The notes: generated by a model not told the origin, from the sequence alone. 64,000 nucleotides of DNA from JASJBU01 sp963790775 (GCA_963790775.1 CAWBPR010000005.1:496001-560000); one strand, 5' to 3'; shown: positions 45,209-54,963, counted from the stretch's first letter. Numbers and translations: made by a program.

Positions 45209-45298
45209 CCTAAGGGAGGTCTGATTGATTCAGACCTTACTGTGACATATGGATGTGCCGTGCTCTGATAAATAAATCCAAGGATGGATTTAATCCAG
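45209..45298. repeat. Structured intergenic repeat, copy 2 (inverted relative to copy 1)
   Basis: Read on the minus strand it carries in order ATTAAATCCATCCTTGGATT, CAGAGCA, CACATCCATATGTC and GGTCTGA-ATCAA-TCAGACC, the same modules as 35788-35935, but without the AAGGAAACG hairpin (about 65 bases shorter). It lies between convergent genes, next to a strong terminator. Confidence 0.75.
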
Positions 45299-45310
45299 GC
45301 CTCACTAGCA

Positions 45311-45365
45311 AGGGGCAGACCAGCGCTTGAGCTTCATGAAGAAACCCAAGTGCTGGTCTGCCCCT
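45311..45365. terminator. Long terminator hairpin between convergent genes
   Basis: Perfect 14-bp arms AGGGGCAGACCAGC (45311-45324) and GCTGGTCTGCCCCT (45352-45365), extended inwards by five more pairs including one G-T, followed by TTTCGTTTTC. It ends the forward transcript of the DRE-TIM gene and could also serve the reverse gene whose stop is at 45373. Confidence 0.85.
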
Positions 45366-45372
45366 TTCGTTT

Positions 45373-46479
45373 TCACTGTTTGTCTACGTGGCGTCTGGCG
45401 GTCAGCCCGGCGATGATGTCTGTCGCATATTGATCGATTTTTTCCAGGATTACTTTACCTTCCTTATCCGATAGCGGCTTTCCAGCGGTTTCTCCCTGTT
45501 GTTTTTTCAATAAGTCGTTCAATTGAAGCGATGTGTCGGTATCATGCTGGTCGTGCAGGGCGTGAAGGGTTTCCTGATAGGCGTCTTTATAATGCTTCAA
45601 TTTGCAATACACACAGGCTAACCTTAAATGAGAGACGAAGCGCAATTTCTCATCTTGTGGAAGGTCATGGGATGCCAGGGCATAACGTTCCAGAGCATCG
45701 TAGTAGTCGCCTACCTGGAACAGGGTGTCCCCTTCGGAAAATAGCCTTTCGTTACAGGTGTCGATCCGTTCCGAGATCTGGTGAACGTAGACTACCGTTT
45801 GCCGGTTACGAATCTTTGCCTTTTGCAACCATTCCCGCGCTTCGGGGTATTGTTTCAAGCGCATGAATTCCCGACCAATTACATAGGCGCTCTGGACGTA
45901 GTGCTTCCCCTGGTTTTCAAAATTGAGTAGCAGAGTATCGATACTTTTTTGATGATCCTTGTTTTCAACCGCCGACAGCAGGTCGTTGATAGCGCCTTCA
46001 TATTTGTGGTAAATCTTGGACAGGTTCTGTAATGCTTCAATGGCTGTGCTGTGAAGATTAACGCCTGCATTGTCATCATTGATCACATCGACGAGTATGA
46101 GCAGTGCTCCCGGGTCCTTAGCATGTCCGAGAGCCTTCGCCGCCTCGCATTTATCAGTTTCATTGCGGGTTTCCACGAGATATTTGATGCAGAAGGACAT
46201 CATGTTATTGATGTTGTCCTGTTTATGGCTCCATCTTGTCAGCGCCGTAATGATCAGTGCGGAGGCCATGAGGAGAGCGGCAATGAACCAGATAATAAGA
46301 TGTTTCGAAACATCTGAATTATCATGTGCTGTAGTATTCAGCCCAGTTTGCTGTACCGCTAACAGGCCGGGTGAGTGAACCAATATAACGAAAAAAACAC
46401 AGAGTAAAGCAGACTTGGCCGACCCTCTTGTCGGGGTGTGTTGAGTTAACGAGTTATGAATGAGTGAAGGAATATTCAT
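45373..46479 (-). CDS. Membrane-anchored HEAT/TPR-type repeat protein
   Basis: 368 residues. Two hydrophobic stretches near the N-terminus (about 24-41 and 62-82) suggest a signal or membrane anchor. Next come HEAT-like repeats (DKCEAAKALGHAKDPGALLI, VNLHSTAIEALQNL), and from about 205 TPR-like helices (QYPEAREWLQKAKI, VGDYYDALERYALASHDLP, KHYKDAYQETLHALHDQ). Such proteins act as scaffolds; the partner is unknown. There is no operon. A terminator lies right at its stop. Confidence 0.7.
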   Translation of the reverse strand: MNIPSLIHNSLTQHTPTRGSAKSALLCVFFVILVHSPGLLAVQQTGLNTTAHDNSDVSKHLIIWFIAALLMASALIITALTRWSHKQDNINNMMSFCIKYLVETRNETDKCEAAKALGHAKDPGALLILVDVINDDNAGVNLHSTAIEALQNLSKIYHKYEGAINDLLSAVENKDHQKSIDTLLLNFENQGKHYVQSAYVIGREFMRLKQYPEAREWLQKAKIRNRQTVVYVHQISERIDTCNERLFSEGDTLFQVGDYYDALERYALASHDLPQDEKLRFVSHLRLACVYCKLKHYKDAYQETLHALHDQHDTDTSLQLNDLLKKQQGETAGKPLSDKEGKVILEKIDQYATDIIAGLTARRHVDKQ

Positions 46480-46980
46480 TATTCTGGTCTGAGTGCTAGA
46501 AGTAAGTAGTTACATAAAAAGTGCTTAGCTTTCTAATTCGATACTTCCGGGACTGGAAAAGTCAAGCAGATTGCCCATATGGTAAAGACGCTTGGGATTT
46601 CTTATGAATGGGTCAAAAACCCTGGTCTCACCATATTATAGTCGCATGGAGAGATTGAAATTTGCTTCAGGAGTTTTCTCGTTCATTGACTCAGCGCAGA
46701 ATGCGCTTTTCGGGCGCTTCAAAATGCAAGGTGGTGGGCTTCATCTGCGTGGTAAGTAGCTACTAAAATTGGAGTGAAGTCTCCCTGCAGGCTTAGTAGG
46801 AAGGTTCGGCCATCAAGGGGTTCCGCTCCACGCAGTGCGCCCCAAAAGCTGTTGCAGGAGTGCTGCAACAATCCTTATAAATTCAGCGGTCCAAGCTATG
46901 GAACTGAGCCAGGAATTCCGGCTCAGCATATCACGCAATCGATGAGATAGTCAGTATCGGAATCTGGATCAAGCAGAATC
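46480..46980. other. Long intergenic region
   Basis: About 500 bases upstream of the TPR gene and downstream of glgC. A hairpin GTTGCAG-GAGTG-CTGCAAC (46850-46868) and a GAGCC/GGCTC pair near 46912-46925 could end glgC transcription. No gene is recognised. Confidence 0.35.
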
Positions 46981-48246
46981 TTATATACTCGTATTCGGCT
47001 TCTGCCCCAGCATGTCCGGTGTAACCAGAACAATGCCTTTTGACGTCACTCGGTAATGCTGGGCATCCTGTTCAGGATCTTCACCTATGACGGTGCCGTT
47101 TGGCAGTTGGCAGCCACGGTCGATGATGGCGTTCTTGATACGGCAGTTCCTGCCAATATCAACTTCCGGCAATATCACTGACTCATTCACTTGGGTGTAG
47201 GAGTGTACTCTGACATTGGAGAATAGTAGTGAGCGCTCGATCGAAGCCCCGGAGATGATGCAGCCTCCGGAGACGACTGAGTCAAGCGCCATGCCCCGTC
47301 TGCCTTCATCCCGGAAGACAAACTTGGCCGACGGCAGCTGAGTCTGATAAGTCAGGATCGGCCACTCCTGTTCATACAGGTTCAGTTCAGGAGTTACATC
47401 GACCAGGTCGATATTGGCCTCCCAGAATGCATCCAGCGTACCGACATCGCGCCAGTATGGCTGCACACCCTCTTCCTCTCCTTGAAAGCGGTAAGCGCAA
47501 ACCTGAGAGTTATCGATGATGGAGGGGATGATATCTTTGCCGAAATCATGACTCGACTGGTTGTTGGTGGCGTCCCGCTGCAAGATGTCGTAGAGGAAAT
47601 CAGTATTGAAAACATAATTTCCCATAGAAGCCAGGGCCCTGGTATCTGATCCGGGGAATGGCTGAGGCTCTGCCGGTTTCTCATCAAATGAGAAAACCCG
47701 GTTTTCTGAGTCGACACTGATAACTCCAAACCCCTTGGCTTCCTCCAGGGAAACATCGATGCAGGAGATCGTCATGTCGGCCTGTTTCTCGACGTGATAC
47801 GCTAACATTGCGCCATAGTCCATTTTGTATATGTGGTCCCCGGACAGAACCAAAATGTACTTGGGGCGCAGTGACCTGATGATATCAAGATTTTGATAGA
47901 TGGCGTCTGCAGTTCCAGTGTACCAATTCGAAGTGGTGCGCTGTGAAGCGGGCAGCACTTCGACGAATTCACCCAGTTCACTATGAAAAGTGCTCCATCC
48001 TTTCACCAGATGGCGGATCAGTGAATGCGCCTTATACTGTGTCAGCACACTGATGCGGCGGATGCCGGAATTTACGCAATTGGATAATGGAAAATCGATG
48101 ATGCGGAACTTGCCTCCGAAATAAACCGCAGGTTTGGCGCGCCAGCGGGTCAATTCATGAAGGCGCGAGCCACGTCCACCTGCCAGAACCAGGGCCAGAG
48201 TCTCCCGGTTCAAGCGGGAGATATGTTGGGAGTTATGCTTATACAT
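46981..48246 (-). CDS. glgC: Glucose-1-phosphate adenylyltransferase (ADP-glucose pyrophosphorylase)
   Basis: A 421-residue enzyme making ADP-glucose for glycogen synthesis. The nucleotidyltransferase start LALVLAGGRGSRLHELTRWR with AKPAVYFGG, the FPLSNCVNSGIRRI motif, VLSGDHIYKMDYG (catalytic Asp) and FDEKPAEP are visible. The C-terminal 120 residues have the hexapeptide-type pattern of the left-handed beta-helix regulatory domain. Length is normal. No other glycogen genes (glgA, glgB, glgP) are visible nearby, so it is a lone locus here. Start ATG at 48246. Confidence 0.95.
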   Translation of the reverse strand: MYKHNSQHISRLNRETLALVLAGGRGSRLHELTRWRAKPAVYFGGKFRIIDFPLSNCVNSGIRRISVLTQYKAHSLIRHLVKGWSTFHSELGEFVEVLPASQRTTSNWYTGTADAIYQNLDIIRSLRPKYILVLSGDHIYKMDYGAMLAYHVEKQADMTISCIDVSLEEAKGFGVISVDSENRVFSFDEKPAEPQPFPGSDTRALASMGNYVFNTDFLYDILQRDATNNQSSHDFGKDIIPSIIDNSQVCAYRFQGEEEGVQPYWRDVGTLDAFWEANIDLVDVTPELNLYEQEWPILTYQTQLPSAKFVFRDEGRRGMALDSVVSGGCIISGASIERSLLFSNVRVHSYTQVNESVILPEVDIGRNCRIKNAIIDRGCQLPNGTVIGEDPEQDAQHYRVTSKGIVLVTPDMLGQKPNTSI

Positions 48247-48555
48247 ATGCGATCTACTTTAGGCTTATCTTCACTGATTAATCGGTGGTGCGTTCTCCCG
48301 GTGAAGCGAGCTGACAAGCAAGTTTCCTTGTATACCCTTGTGTGTCACCAGAGAAGTGCTTCAATCTTTATTAATTGGGTAAAAATGCTTTAAATTATTG
48401 CTGTTATCGTTGGCTTTTCTTACTTACTATTCCAATCCAACAGAGTACCGGGGAGACGCCACCTGGATTCTGCATGGTTTGCCGGTCAATCTGATATTGG
48501 CTACATTATTCACCCTTAGGTAGTAAATAACTACACTCATTTGGAGGTATTTGGC
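48247..48555. other. Intergenic region between divergent genes
   Basis: About 310 bases with no recognised gene; it must hold the glgC promoter. GGAGG lies just before the next ATG at 48556. Confidence 0.35.
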
Positions 48556-48861
48556 ATGACTGATAATTTGATAGAACTTGATCGACTTGAAGGGCATTTC
48601 GAGTCAATCATCGAGGCATTGAATGTGCGCTTTACATCCCATGAATTTTTTCAAAGACTGGCGTACGAGCATCAGGTTGATTATGTGGCGGGTCTTACCG
48701 CTTTCGCTGCTAATGGTAAGCCTTTCAGAGACTTGCATCATGCTCTGGTGAAGCGATTGAAAAAACTGGAGGGAAAATCGATCACACAGCGAAAGACTGA
48801 TTACCCAAGTAAGGATATCTTTGGCATACCCTCCCACGCCGGGTTGTGGCGCAAGCTATAG
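48556..48861 (+). CDS. Hypothetical protein, 101 residues
   Basis: A soluble, mainly helical protein (LIELDRLEGHFESIIEALNV; FRDLHHALVKRLKKLEG) ending with IFGIPSHAGLWRKL. GGAGG lies ten bases upstream of the ATG at 48556. No known domain. The even codon pattern and good start support a real gene. It converges on the membrane-protein gene at 48890. Confidence 0.6.
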   Translation: MTDNLIELDRLEGHFESIIEALNVRFTSHEFFQRLAYEHQVDYVAGLTAFAANGKPFRDLHHALVKRLKKLEGKSITQRKTDYPSKDIFGIPSHAGLWRKL

Positions 48862-48889
48862 AAGCCAGCCCCAATGGCCAAAAGAGCGA

Positions 48890-49465
48890 TCAGTGCAGAG
48901 CGTTCTCCATTGATCGCTCATCCGCTGTATTTTTGAGTGATTTCCTCTGTTTCTTCAGAATTTGAACAGTGTATCCTGAGGGAAGATCACTTTGTGCAGA
49001 TGGAGATATGACTCGCCGGACAGCATAATCTGAGTCTGCGGCTAGATCAAAATAGATCAAGGTGATGCCGATAGCAAGCATGATGGTAATTTCGATAGCT
49101 TGCATAATGCCAACCTTTTCACCATGCAGCATTTTTCTTCCAATGTGTACGAAATAGATCCCGGGAAATAGAAAGAGGAATACAGGCAGGAAATAGAGGA
49201 GATCCTTGCGCCAGAAAAAGGAAAGATTGCCGCTCTGGTATAGCTCATGTATCACGAGCCAGAGAAGCATCGCAAGCAGGGGCGCAATGATAATCAGCCC
49301 TATCGTAGATAGTGCAATGCCGATCTTTCGTTTTAACTGACGCTTCACACTAGAAGTAAAAGTATGTGGGGTTGAACATATTTTCAACCACTGGGAATAG
49401 AAATTTTGGCCCTTTATTCTGCCCTCAGTGATGCGTAACTCATTAAAGCTTACTGATTGCCGCAT
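48890..49465 (-). CDS. Hypothetical membrane protein
   Basis: 191 residues. A basic N-terminal part of about 45 residues is followed by three or four hydrophobic helices (IGIALSTIGLIIIAPLLAML, YFLPVFLFLFPGIYFVHIG, IEITIMLAIGITLIYF) and a polar C-terminal tail of about 45 residues. No domain recognised. It starts 11 bases after the stop of the upstream lipoprotein gene on the same strand, so the two probably form an operon. Confidence 0.6.
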   Translation of the reverse strand: MRQSVSFNELRITEGRIKGQNFYSQWLKICSTPHTFTSSVKRQLKRKIGIALSTIGLIIIAPLLAMLLWLVIHELYQSGNLSFFWRKDLLYFLPVFLFLFPGIYFVHIGRKMLHGEKVGIMQAIEITIMLAIGITLIYFDLAADSDYAVRRVISPSAQSDLPSGYTVQILKKQRKSLKNTADERSMENALH

Positions 49466-49476
49466 AAATCGTTGGC

Positions 49477-49962
49477 CTAGTTATTATCCATGCTGTTCCC
49501 AAGCTGTTCCACGGTATCATCAAATCGTTTCTTGATCGTGTTCACTATCTTATTGATGAGTTTCGTTTGCTGCGATTTTATGGCATCGCTCAATAGTGAC
49601 TTGCCGACAGGTTCTCCGTTCACCTCCATCTGATAGGGCAGGGTAGAATAGGCGGATAGCGGCTGACTCTGGGACATCACGTTCTCATCCACCATATCGT
49701 ATTCGTAGAAACAGACCGCCTCTCCGGCTGACTCACCCGGTATCTCGAACATTACTTTTACCGCCACATATTCAGGACGCTGAAACCTGTTTGTATTGCC
49801 TGTCCAGACAAGCGTCTGCGGTGAATACAGCATCGCCGACGTCAGATTCTTGCAGAGGGTTACCCGCACATCCTCGTGCGAGTCGGAGCACCCAGGTGTA
49901 AGGGTGATTGCAGTCAGTAATATGGCCATCGAAGCAATGGCCCGTTGGGTGGTGATTTTCAT
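49477..49962 (-). CDS. Putative lipoprotein, unknown function
   Basis: 161 residues with a signal peptide ending in a lipobox-like LTPGCS (Cys25). The mature part has a conserved-looking beta-rich core (VAVKVMFEIPGESAGEAVCF, YEYDMVDENVMSQSQPLS) and a C-terminal helix (KLINKIVNTIKKRFDDTV). No family recognised. It is probably co-transcribed with the membrane-protein gene that follows 11 bases downstream. Confidence 0.65.
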   Translation of the reverse strand: MKITTQRAIASMAILLTAITLTPGCSDSHEDVRVTLCKNLTSAMLYSPQTLVWTGNTNRFQRPEYVAVKVMFEIPGESAGEAVCFYEYDMVDENVMSQSQPLSAYSTLPYQMEVNGEPVGKSLLSDAIKSQQTKLINKIVNTIKKRFDDTVEQLGNSMDNN

Positions 49963-50425
49963 GCCAGTCTCAATAGAAGTTTTAGAACGGTTGCGCCGAT
50001 CCCAGTCAGGTGTATTTCGTACCAGCTCGGTTTATATATCGGTAACAGATTACACACCAGGCTTTTACAGGAATGTGGAACGATAAGCAATTGATAATAC
50101 GAAAGTAGTTGTCAAGATGTTTGTGTTAAATCTACATTATGGTGTTCTCCCAATAAACCACCAGGCGCCTCTTCATTTGGTCAGAATGGGTAATACGAGT
50201 CTATCTCAAGTTCGCTGCCATGTGGCCGACTAGAGTAACTGTCTATATCGTGATTATTCGCTGCAGAGAGTCAGAGCTAGAAATCCTGAGGAATATCCAG
50301 ACTGCGCGCTGAAGGTGCTGACAGGCCTGTATTCCATGCCTTTTCTCGATGTGCTTGCACAGCGCCTGCTCTGTACCTCCCGTGGTGAATGCATGGTTTC
50401 TCAATAACTAAACCAAAAGTGGGTC
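49963..50425. other. Gap holding a stop-interrupted ORF
   Basis: Frame 50186-50407 on the plus strand reads MGNTSLSQVRCHVAD, then TAG (50231-50233), then 57 codons of coding-like sequence (YSLQRVRARNPEEYPDCALK ... LDVLAQRLLCTSRGECMVSQ) and TAA. It may be the tail of a broken gene. Nothing else is recognised in this 460-base stretch. Confidence 0.35.
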
Positions 50426-51361
50426 ATGGCAATGAGTGAAACAAAATATCGGCTGATTACCCGAAGTGATTTTGATGGGCTGGTCTGCGCAATCCTTCTG
50501 AAGGAAATGGACGTCATTCAAGATATCAAGTTCGTTCATCCGAAAGACATGCAGGATGGCAAGATTGAAGTAACCGCTACCGATATCACAACCAATCTTC
50601 CCTATGTGGAAGGAGTTAACCTTGCCTTCGATCACCACCTGAGTGAGACGATTCGCAACGACAAACGAGACAACCACATTATCGACCCCGATGCGCCATC
50701 AGCTGCGCGGGTAGTGTATGACTACTACGGAGGTGCTGAACGATTTCCCGCTGAATGGAATGACATGCTGGCGGCAGTCGATAAAGGCGATTCAGCCCAG
50801 TTCAGCCAGGACGAGATACTCAAGCCAGGCGGCTGGGTATTGATGAACTTTTTGATGGATGCACGCACCGGGCTTGGCCGGTTCCGTGATTTCCGCATCT
50901 CCAATTATCAGTTGATGATGGAGTTGATCGACATTTGCAAGGATCATCAGATCGAAGAAGTGATGAAGCTTGACGATGTCAAAGAGCGAGTGGAACTCTA
51001 CTTTGAGCACGAGGCGAAAGCGATTGAGCAGATCAAACGCTGCACGACCATCCATAATAATCTGGTAGTGCTCGATCTGCGGAATGAAGAGACCATCTAT
51101 GCGGTCAACCGTTTTATGATCTACGCGCTGTTTCCCGAGGCCAATATCTCCATCCATGTGATGTGGGGCCTCAAGCAGCAGAATACGGTGTTTGCGGTCG
51201 GCAAGTCGATCCTCAATCGAAGTTCCAGGACTAATGTGGGTGAGCTCTGTCTAGGTTATGGTGGAGGAGGGCATACCGCTGCGGGGACCTGTCAGATCGA
51301 CAATGACATGGCAGATGTAACACTGCAGGAAATCATTGGAAAGATAAATGATGATGGCTAG
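50426..51361 (+). CDS. DHH-family phosphoesterase
   Basis: About 311 residues with the DHH/DHHA1 layout. The N-terminal half has RSDFDGLVCAILL, an Asp-rich metal motif, and AFDHHLSE, the DHH motif itself. The C-terminal DHHA1 part has the glycine-rich GYGGGGHTAAGTC. Members are exopolyphosphatases, c-di-AMP/pApA hydrolases (NrnA/GdpP type) or nanoRNases. The substrate here is not decided by sequence alone. ATG codons at 50426 and 50432 are both possible. It is transcribed alone. Confidence 0.8.
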   Translation: MAMSETKYRLITRSDFDGLVCAILLKEMDVIQDIKFVHPKDMQDGKIEVTATDITTNLPYVEGVNLAFDHHLSETIRNDKRDNHIIDPDAPSAARVVYDYYGGAERFPAEWNDMLAAVDKGDSAQFSQDEILKPGGWVLMNFLMDARTGLGRFRDFRISNYQLMMELIDICKDHQIEEVMKLDDVKERVELYFEHEAKAIEQIKRCTTIHNNLVVLDLRNEETIYAVNRFMIYALFPEANISIHVMWGLKQQNTVFAVGKSILNRSSRTNVGELCLGYGGGGHTAAGTCQIDNDMADVTLQEIIGKINDDG

Positions 51362-51815
51362 GGTTCCTGCAGTTTGACCGGGCTGTATATCACCTTCCAT
51401 GCCCGCTTCAGTCTATGGCGTTCAGGGATATGAGGACTATCCGGCAGCATTCAATGCACGGGTGTTACTGATTTATTTTCCGAACAGGATCGTAGATCTG
51501 AGTCAAACGCCAGAAGCGTTAAATATCGACATCAATCAAATCAGATATTGCAAAGTTGTACCTTTCCGAATAAAGGATGACAGGCGGCAAGGAGATATTA
51601 GTTCCTAAGGTATTGGTGTCTGTTCACAGATTAATGTGAACATCCTGAGAGTTGATTGACTGCGGGTTGTGAGTCAGGAGAATACCCATTGCTCGTATAT
51701 GGAAATTGCAAAGATAAGAATAACAGCAAGGAACCCAGCTCGAGTAGTGCGTGGTGCAGTGAAGTTCTCTTCGCATCATAAAGAAAATTCTTATGCTTAC
51801 CCCTAGAGGCCTTAA
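51362..51815. other. Gap with one doubtful ORF
   Basis: About 450 bases between the DHH gene and the cytochrome gene. A 69-codon frame (51399-51608) has a coding-like composition (YEDYPAAFNARVLLIYFPNR) but no ribosome-binding site. I do not call it. Confidence 0.3.
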
Positions 51816-54221
51816 ATGTATAAAAGTTTGATGTACGGATTGGCATGTTACCTGCTGTTGCTTTTTTCTGTCACCACACACGCTGAAAATACCAATTTCA
51901 CTTCGTCACATTTTTCCGGCTCAGGAAACTGCGCCACATGCCATGATGGACTGACTGATGCCTCAGGTGAAAATGTGTCCATAGTCAGGGACTGGGGGAC
52001 ATCGATGATGGCAAACGCCACAAAGGATCCCTTCTGGCTGGCCAAGGTGGCAACAGAACTCGAGCGCAACCCACAGTTATCTTCCTTGATTAACGACAAG
52101 TGCACCGAATGTCATGCACCTATGGCGAATTACGAAATTACCGAGGTGCAAGGTGGAGAGTTCAAGCTTTTTGGTGTCGACGGTGTACTGAATCCTCAAC
52201 ATCCCCAGCATGACGCTGCGATGAATGGCGTCAGTTGTACTGTATGTCATCAGATTACCGATGATGCCGGCCTGGGAACCTTGAATGGTTTTTCAGGCCA
52301 GTACAAAATTAACGACAATAAAATGATCTACGGACAGTACAGTCAAATCCTTGGTAGACCGATGATCAATAACACCGGCTACACACCAACATATAGCGCG
52401 CATATATCAGATTCTGCCGTGTGTGCTACCTGCCATAATTTGAAAACCCCCTTTGTTGACGCCAGCGGCAATGTTTTGACTGCGTCTCCGGAATCAGAAT
52501 TTCCCGAGCAGATGCCCTATACGGAATGGCAACAGTCAATATTTGAAGATGCAGGCAGTAATCCACAAAGTTGTCAGGATTGCCATATGCCGAAAACCAC
52601 GTCAAAAGTAGCCAATCGTCCAAGATCGCTGAATAGTAAAGCGGGCTTTGCCAAACATCATATGGTGGGGGCCAATACAGTGATGTTGACCCTGCTGAAA
52701 AATAATGCAGCACAACTCGATGTTACCACTCCGAACCTTGATTTGGGCATCAGTCGCGCGCGTGACATGCTGCAGGGCGCGGCAAAGATAGATATTGTTT
52801 CCGTCTCGGTAAGCAATGGTGTTTTGGAGGCGCGTGTGAAGGTGGAAAATAACTCGGGACATAAAGCCCCGACATCTTATCCGTCACGCCGCATGTGGCT
52901 CCACTTCAAGGTGACGGACAGTAACAATAATCTGGTTTTCGAGTCCGGCGGGATCAATGCGGATGGTTCCATAACCGGCGCCGATAATGATGTGGATCAG
53001 ACTGTCTTTGAGCCGCACTATTCATTAATCACCACTGCCGATCAGGTTCAGATATATGAAACGGCGATGAGTGACTCGGATGGCAACATGACATACACAT
53101 TGCTGCGTGGCGCCTATTATCTGAAAGATAATCGATTGACACCGAAAGGTTTTAATAAATATAACGTGCCATCGGATGTGGCGGTGCTGGGTCAGGCAGC
53201 CAACGATGACGACTTCAATCTCGGTAGTGATGAAGTGACCTATCGCATCCCGGTTGCAGTGGCAGGTGATCTCAATGTAAGTGTGTCATTGAATTATCAG
53301 ACCATTGCCCACGGTTTTTTGCAGGATCTTTATCGTGATGCGCATCTCGAGCCGGTGCAAACATTCAAAACACTTTATGATGCGCAAGACCTGAAATATG
53401 AACAGGTTGCTGCTACTCAAGTAATCGTCGTCAGTGATGGCGGTGCAACTTTGCCGTTGCCAGTGCCTGTAGTGGATCTCCTGGTGTCACCTTCGATAAT
53501 CGATCAGGAACAGTCAGCAACCATTAGCTGGAGTTCCAGCGATGCCGTCAGCTGTAGCGCCTCTGGCGCCTGGAGTGGGGGTCTCAACACCAGTGGTTAT
53601 GAAATAATAAGTCCGAGCGTTACTGCAACTTACACCATTACCTGCAGTGGCGCTGGTGGCGCTGCCAGTGATAGTGTGACAGTGGCGGTGAATAACACAC
53701 CTGTCCCCGCGCCGCTACCGGTGGTGAGTCTGACTGTGTCAGCAGCGAGCATCGATCTGGGGCAGTCTGTTGTATTGAGTTGGACATCCAGCGATGCCAG
53801 CAACTGCACTGCTACTGACGCCTGGGACGGCGCCCGTAGCACCAGTGGTTCTGAAGCAGTCACTCCCAGTATTACGTCAACCTACACCATCATATGCGAT
53901 AGTGAAGCTGGCAGTGCCAGTGATAGCGTGACAGTGACGGTAAATGTACCGCCAGCTGGAATTGAACCCACTGTCAGCCTGAACGCGAGTCCATCAACAG
54001 TGAGTCGTGGGGGAACGATAATGTTAAGCTGGTCATCCACGGATGCCAGCAGTTGTAGCGCATCTGGAGACTGGACGGGAACAAAGTCAGTCAACGGCTC
54101 AGAGTCCATTGTGATCAATGGCGCGGTTACATTCTCGTTAACATGCAGTAATGACAGTGGGGCAGTCAGTGATTCAGTCAGCTATGGAACCCGTGGTAGA
54201 AGGTTGTTGACCATCAGATAA
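51816..54221 (+). CDS. Pentaheme cytochrome c with C-terminal Ig-like repeats
   Basis: 801 residues. A signal peptide ends near residue 23. Five CxxCH haem-binding motifs follow: CATCH (39-43), CTECH (96-100), CTVCH (141-145), CATCH (203-207) and CQDCH (253-257). A central beta-rich part (about 290-545) carries no hemes. The last 250 residues hold three similar repeats of about 85 residues, each with a Cys pair (SSDAVSCSASGAW ... YTITCSG), like small Ig-like or PKD-type domains. Such a protein should be periplasmic or on the cell surface and transfer electrons, perhaps to an extracellular partner held by the Ig-like part. The gene is followed directly by a strong terminator and has no redox partner nearby. 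Confidence 0.85.
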   Translation: MYKSLMYGLACYLLLLFSVTTHAENTNFTSSHFSGSGNCATCHDGLTDASGENVSIVRDWGTSMMANATKDPFWLAKVATELERNPQLSSLINDKCTECHAPMANYEITEVQGGEFKLFGVDGVLNPQHPQHDAAMNGVSCTVCHQITDDAGLGTLNGFSGQYKINDNKMIYGQYSQILGRPMINNTGYTPTYSAHISDSAVCATCHNLKTPFVDASGNVLTASPESEFPEQMPYTEWQQSIFEDAGSNPQSCQDCHMPKTTSKVANRPRSLNSKAGFAKHHMVGANTVMLTLLKNNAAQLDVTTPNLDLGISRARDMLQGAAKIDIVSVSVSNGVLEARVKVENNSGHKAPTSYPSRRMWLHFKVTDSNNNLVFESGGINADGSITGADNDVDQTVFEPHYSLITTADQVQIYETAMSDSDGNMTYTLLRGAYYLKDNRLTPKGFNKYNVPSDVAVLGQAANDDDFNLGSDEVTYRIPVAVAGDLNVSVSLNYQTIAHGFLQDLYRDAHLEPVQTFKTLYDAQDLKYEQVAATQVIVVSDGGATLPLPVPVVDLLVSPSIIDQEQSATISWSSSDAVSCSASGAWSGGLNTSGYEIISPSVTATYTITCSGAGGAASDSVTVAVNNTPVPAPLPVVSLTVSAASIDLGQSVVLSWTSSDASNCTATDAWDGARSTSGSEAVTPSITSTYTIICDSEAGSASDSVTVTVNVPPAGIEPTVSLNASPSTVSRGGTIMLSWSSTDASSCSASGDWTGTKSVNGSESIVINGAVTFSLTCSNDSGAVSDSVSYGTRGRRLLTIR

Positions 54222-54245
54222 TATTTATTTATCTGATGGGATGAA

Positions 54246-54277
54246 TAAAGCCCGCTTCCAGGCGGGCTTTATTTTTT
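54246..54277 (+). terminator. Rho-independent terminator after the cytochrome gene
   Basis: Arms TAAAGCCCGC and GCGGGCTTTA (54246-54255 and 54262-54271) with loop TTCCAG, followed by T6. Confidence 0.9.
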
Positions 54278-54353
54278 GGAGCATTGTAGTTTTGTGTGAC
54301 GCCTGCCTGTACATATCCTCAAACAGGATAGTGATAAAGATCAGATTGTTTCC

Positions 54354-54677
54354 CTACAGACGCGCTTCTTCTGCTGCTGTTGGTGGTGGTATGTTGCCAG
54401 GGAGTAGCTTTTCGTTTTCCAATGCCTGTGTTGTGATCTCGTTATACAGATGGGCTACACGAGAGAAGAGGCCTCTGAAAGCCGGATGCTCATCTACGTA
54501 ACTTCCATATTCCTTGGCTTGATTTAGGGCTTCATCCAGAAAATCGATGTTTGAGTCACTCAGGGTGCCTCCATCATCGATCATTTTTTTGATATCGAAA
54601 ATGCGTGGCAAGGTCCGTTTTCCGAAGCTATCCAATACAACAGTCAGAACGCCAAGGTTCTCAAAGGAATGGTTCAT
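54354..54677 (-). CDS. Hypothetical protein, about 107 residues
   Basis: Start ATG at 54677 with GGAGGAG five bases upstream. The protein is helical and acidic (ENLGVLTVVLDSFGKRTLPR, FDIKKMIDDGGTLSDSNIDF, AKEYGSYVDEHPAF) with no signal peptide or known domain. The good ribosome-binding site and normal composition support a real gene. It converges on the cytochrome terminator. Confidence 0.6.
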   Translation of the reverse strand: MNHSFENLGVLTVVLDSFGKRTLPRIFDIKKMIDDGGTLSDSNIDFLDEALNQAKEYGSYVDEHPAFRGLFSRVAHLYNEITTQALENEKLLPGNIPPPTAAEEARL

Positions 54678-54963
54678 GGTCTCCTCCAAAACAGTATCTA
54701 ATTATATTCTATCCAACGATGTGCCTTGGGGAGGTGACGCTGGATACTGACTTGTTATTATTTCTGTGTACTGCTAGTTGAAAGATAGCAACTGTCTGTG
54801 TTAAAGCAAATCCGATTGTATCTGCTGCTGAACCTGGTTAACCCATGAAGGATTTTAATAATGTGAATTCAAGGCGATATATTGCCTTTATCAATGAATT
54901 TCTAGAGGACGCAAAGCGTCGCTGCAAGCTACAAAATATGTCTTCAGGCTGGTTCGTTGTATT

